Part shown: positions 35,472 to 38,289 of the stretch, piece by piece
How positions within the stretch are numbered: the first letter of the stretch is position 1
How the letters are laid out: every line of letters starts with the position of its first letter
Source of the DNA: Candidatus Protoclostridium stercorigallinarum
GTDB taxonomy: Bacteria; Bacillota; Clostridia; Christensenellales; Pumilibacteraceae
Assembly (NCBI GenBank): GCA_019113275.1
Contig: DXHS01000012.1
Span: 1-38,289, forward strand
DNA length: 38,289 nucleotides
Direction of reading: 5' to 3'
Notes under the pieces: model-generated
The model's database searches: none
What the model saw: only the letters and a program-made list of their open reading frames with translations
What the model was told of the DNA's origin: nothing
Program-made: the position numbers and the translations under genes

Positions 35472-36149
35472 TTAGAATTTATGCGCCGGCTCGCTCTTTA
35501 CTTCCGTTATCCGACCCTTTTCGATGGGCTCCTCGGCGGGGGCGAAGCAGCGGCGCAGGCGGGCGAGGAGCAGCCGTCGGGAGAGCGGGCGGGAGACTAT
35601 GCGCCTGCCGAGGGCGATGATGTCGCCCTTTTTCATTTCGGCGACGGAGGCGCGCTTATCCGTAAGGCGGCAGTCGGTGACGGATATCCACACTTCGTAG
35701 TCGCGGCTCAGCCGTTTTGCCGCGCGGCGGAGAGAGGAGCGCAGGGTGCGGGAATATGGGACTCCGTCGAGGTCGATGACGAGCGTGCGCGTTTCGGGCG
35801 TGATACGTGCGGCGAGCGCGACCAGGCGGCGGTCGAGGAAACTCAGAGCGCGCATGCGCTTGTTCACGTTTATCCTTGCGCCCAGCTTGCGCAGCAGCGC
35901 TTTGACTTCCGCCTTGCCGGGTGCGGGTCTGTCGATGAGCGAGCGCTCGTAACGCACGTACTGCATGGCGGTGAATCCGCCGAACGGGTGCTCGCCGACG
36001 ACGTAATAATCCCTTCCTTCCATACGGCAGACGCTCGTTATCTCCGCTCCGCGCGCTCTCGCGACGCCCGGAAGGTCGCCGTGCATGGCGCGGCGTTTTT
36101 CCTCGCTGTCACCGAGGAGATAAATGACTTCCCTGTAATGTTTTTTCAT
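35472..36149 (-). CDS. Hypothetical protein, weak resemblance to the C-terminal half of an ABC ATPase
   Basis: MKKHYREVIYLLGDSEEKRRAMHGDLPG...FLDRRLVALAARITPETRTLVIDLDGVPYSRTLRSSLRRAAKRLSRDYEVWISVTDCR; start at 36149 preferred over upstream ATG. Confidence 0.6.
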   Translation of the reverse strand: MKKHYREVIYLLGDSEEKRRAMHGDLPGVARARGAEITSVCRMEGRDYYVVGEHPFGGFTAMQYVRYERSLIDRPAPGKAEVKALLRKLGARINVNKRMRALSFLDRRLVALAARITPETRTLVIDLDGVPYSRTLRSSLRRAAKRLSRDYEVWISVTDCRLTDKRASVAEMKKGDIIALGRRIVSRPLSRRLLLARLRRCFAPAEEPIEKGRITEVKSEPAHKF

Positions 36150-36214
36150 CACGGGGATTATGGACGGTTTCGCGAGTAAAATACGTCCGCGCGCGAAAAA
36201 TCTCCGCCGATATG

Positions 36215-36243
36215 TTGTCACGGGCGGCGGAGCGTGGTATAAT
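36215..36243 (+). promoter_or_regulatory. Promoter of asparaginase gene
   Basis: TTGTCA - 17 nt - TATAAT, 6 nt before ATG. Confidence 0.75.
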
Positions 36244-36249
36244 AGCGTT

Positions 36250-37194
36250 ATGAAGATCACCGTGATAACCGCGGGCGGCACGATCGCCTGCGAAAATACG
36301 GGCGGAGTATTGCGCCCGACCGCCGGTACGGACGCCCTGCTTGCGGCGGCTCTCGGCGAAGGCGCGCCCGAAGCCGATTACGTCGTGCGCCCGGTCATGA
36401 ACAAGCTCAGCGAGAACATGACGGGCGCGGATATCGCGGACATCGCGGGCGAAGTGCGCTCCGCGCTTTCGCGCTCGGACGGGGTCGTCGTCACGCACGG
36501 AACGGACACGCTCGCCTTTACGGCGGCGGCGCTGTCGTATGCGCTCGGGCTGTGCGACAAGCCCGTGGCTATCGCTTCCGCAAACGTCCCGCCCCGGGAG
36601 GCGGGTTCGGACGCTCCGCTCTGCTTTGCCGCCTGCGCCGCAGTCGCGGCTTCGGGCATGAAAGGGGTGTTCGCATGCAACGTGCGCGGCTCCGCCGCTT
36701 ACGTGCACCGTGCTTCCCGCCTGCTGCCCTGCCTGCCGTATTCGGGGGAGAGGTACTCGCTCGGCGGCGAGTACGCGGTGTTTTCGGGCGGCAGACTCGT
36801 GCGGAACGCATCCTGCCGCGAGCTGCCCGACGGTCTGCCCGCGGCGGATCTTTCTCCGTTGCGCCTCCCGTCCGATGTCATGCTCGTATGCCCGTTCTCG
36901 CTCTCCGCGTACCCGACCGTGCCCGAAGGCGTGCGCGCGGTCGTTTTCTCTGCGTTCCACTCGGGCACTCTGCCGACGGGAGACAGGACGTTCGCCGCAT
37001 TCTGCCGCGCCTGCCGCGAGCGGGGGATATCGCTTTACGCCGCCTGCTCTTCGCCCGACGTGCGCTACGAGAGCGCTCTGCTCTTGCCCTCGCTCGGCGT
37101 CGCCGTACTGCCGCGCCTCGCTCCCGCCGCCGCTCTCGTAAAGCTGCGCCTCCGCCTGCCGCCCGAGCCGTCTCTCGGCGGAGACGTGGTGTAG
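36250..37194 (+). CDS. L-asparaginase family amidohydrolase
   Basis: MKITVITAGGTIACENTGGVLRPT, DGVVVTHGTDTLAFTAAALSYAL, KPVAIASANVPPREAGSDA. Confidence 0.88.
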   Translation: MKITVITAGGTIACENTGGVLRPTAGTDALLAAALGEGAPEADYVVRPVMNKLSENMTGADIADIAGEVRSALSRSDGVVVTHGTDTLAFTAAALSYALGLCDKPVAIASANVPPREAGSDAPLCFAACAAVAASGMKGVFACNVRGSAAYVHRASRLLPCLPYSGERYSLGGEYAVFSGGRLVRNASCRELPDGLPAADLSPLRLPSDVMLVCPFSLSAYPTVPEGVRAVVFSAFHSGTLPTGDRTFAAFCRACRERGISLYAACSSPDVRYESALLLPSLGVAVLPRLAPAAALVKLRLRLPPEPSLGGDVV

Positions 37195-37235
37195 CCGGCA
37201 ACAATAGCCCCCGCTCGCATGCGCGTTGTTCGGCA

Positions 37236-37283
37236 GAATCCGCAGAAAGTTCATCGGATTTTCGAGGATAGGACTTTCGTCAA
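37236..37283 (+). repeat. Dispersed intergenic repeat, partial copy D
   Basis: agaatccgcagaaagttcatcggattttcgaggataggac vs ggaattcgcagaaaatgcgccgtatttttgaggatagaac at ~38141-38182. Confidence 0.65.
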
Positions 37284-37290
37284 AACCGAA

Positions 37291-37312
37291 GCGCGGCGTT
37301 TAAGCGCCGCGC
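37291..37312 (+). repeat. Hairpin GCGCGGCGTTTAAGCGCCGCGC between convergent genes
   Basis: Identical to 14952-14973; terminator-like. Confidence 0.8.
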
Positions 37313-37316
37313 AAGG

Positions 37317-37892
37317 TTAAAGCATTTTTATGACTCGGCAGGGGTTGCCGACGGCGAGGGAGTGGGCGGGTATGTCTTTGGTGACGACGGAGCCCGCGCC
37401 GATGACGGAGCCTTCGCCTATCGTCACTCCGGGGAGCACGGTCACGCCGCCGCCCAGCCAGCAGTTATCGCATATCGTTATACGGCTGCCGTATTCGAGG
37501 TCGTACAGCGTGCCGTCCTCGCGGCGGCGCATGTTGCGCCTTTTGTAGTCGAGCGGGTGATAGGCGGCGTACAGCGAGACGTTGGGTCCGAACATCACGT
37601 TGTTGCCTATCTTTATCTCGCCGCAGTCGAGGATAGTGAGGTTGAAGTTCGCGTAAAAGCATTCGCCCGTCGTGATATTGGTGCCGTAGTCCGTCCATAT
37701 CGGTCCCTGGATGTAAGAGTCTTTGCCCAGCCCGGGCAGCAGCTCGGCGAGCACGGCTTTACGCCTCTCGTCGCTCTGCTTCAATCCGTTGTATTCGACG
37801 CACAGTTCCTGGGCGCGTGCGTGCGCTTTCGCGAGTTCCTCGTCGCTCGGGTCGTAAAGTTCGCCTGCGAGCATTTTTTCTTTTTCCGTCAT
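37317..37892 (-). CDS. Maltose/galactoside-type O-acetyltransferase (left-handed beta-helix)
   Basis: MTEKEKMLAGELYDPSDEELAKAHARAQELCVEYN...GNNVMFGPNVSLYAAYHPLDYKRRN...ICDNCWLGGGVTVLPGVTIGEGSVIGAGSVVTKDIPAHSLAVGNPCRVIK. Confidence 0.93.
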   Translation of the reverse strand: MTEKEKMLAGELYDPSDEELAKAHARAQELCVEYNGLKQSDERRKAVLAELLPGLGKDSYIQGPIWTDYGTNITTGECFYANFNLTILDCGEIKIGNNVMFGPNVSLYAAYHPLDYKRRNMRRREDGTLYDLEYGSRITICDNCWLGGGVTVLPGVTIGEGSVIGAGSVVTKDIPAHSLAVGNPCRVIKML

Positions 37893-37942
37893 ATCGTCAC
37901 CGCCTTTGTCCGACTTTTTCCGTCCGACCTTATTATATATAT

Positions 37943-37971
37943 AATATACACCCGTGCGCCGCTACCGTCAA
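37943..37971 (-). promoter_or_regulatory. sigma70-type promoter for the acetyltransferase
   Basis: Minus strand TTGACG - 17 nt - TATATT. Confidence 0.72.
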
Positions 37972-38070
37972 GCCGTTTTTATCGAATAAAAGCCCGCCCT
38001 GCTCAGCCGAGCCGCCTACGGCGGCGAACGTACCTTCGGTGCTCGGCTGTGTGACTCGCTTACGCTCGTA

Positions 38071-38182
38071 AATAAATGTTCCGCGCGACGTTGCCGACGT
38101 GCGCGCCCTCTTTTTGCGGGAAGTCGACGGAGCGACAATTACGGAATTCGCAGAAAATGCGCCGTATTTTTGAGGATAGAAC
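38071..38182 (+). repeat. Dispersed intergenic repeat, copy C
   Basis: aataaatgttccgcgcgacgttgccgacgtgcgcgccctctttttgcgggaagtcgacggagcgacaattacggaattcgcag. Confidence 0.8.
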
Positions 38183-38289
38183 CGCGGCTCTCGGAGCGGC
38201 ACGCAAGTGCCGCGGTCGGGTGCCGTCTGGGTGATCCCGCGGCACCCCGAGAACGCGGTTATAGACCAAAAAGACGGCTGCGTTTTCGT

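Noticed and set aside
1-38289. CRISPR array, tRNA/rRNA genes, transposase or phage genes
   Set aside because: Looked for regularly spaced direct repeats, tRNA-like folds and rRNA/transposase motifs; none recognised.

Overview
Bacterial window, high GC, probably an uncultured Clostridia-like Bacillota (taxonomy is a guess). The left ~27 kb is a compact island. It holds four paralogous, domain-permuted family 3 glycoside hydrolases (GH3 C-domain, then FnIII-like, then TIM barrel), each with a predicted TM segment at both ends. These are interleaved with three LytTR-regulator/GHKL-kinase two-component systems, three lipoproteins (one large, with Ig-like/CBM-like repeats) and small membrane proteins. 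Three poly-G tracts of 10-11 nt sit at control points of this island: inside the LytTR DNA-binding domain of regulator 1, at the RR-3/HK-3 junction, and in the -35/-10 spacer of the fourth GH3 promoter. Together they suggest a phase-variable glycan-processing/sensing locus. The right part carries metF (left edge, minus strand), an SLC13/ArsB-like permease, a modular glutamate synthase operon behind a candidate ANTAR-type antitermination leader, a ~290-nt highly structured RNA candidate directly upstream of a CBS-domain gene, an apparently leaderless L-asparaginase, a maltose-type O-acetyltransferase, and a family of dispersed, hairpin-rich intergenic repeats. All assignments were made by eye from sequence and translations; no database or folding program was run.
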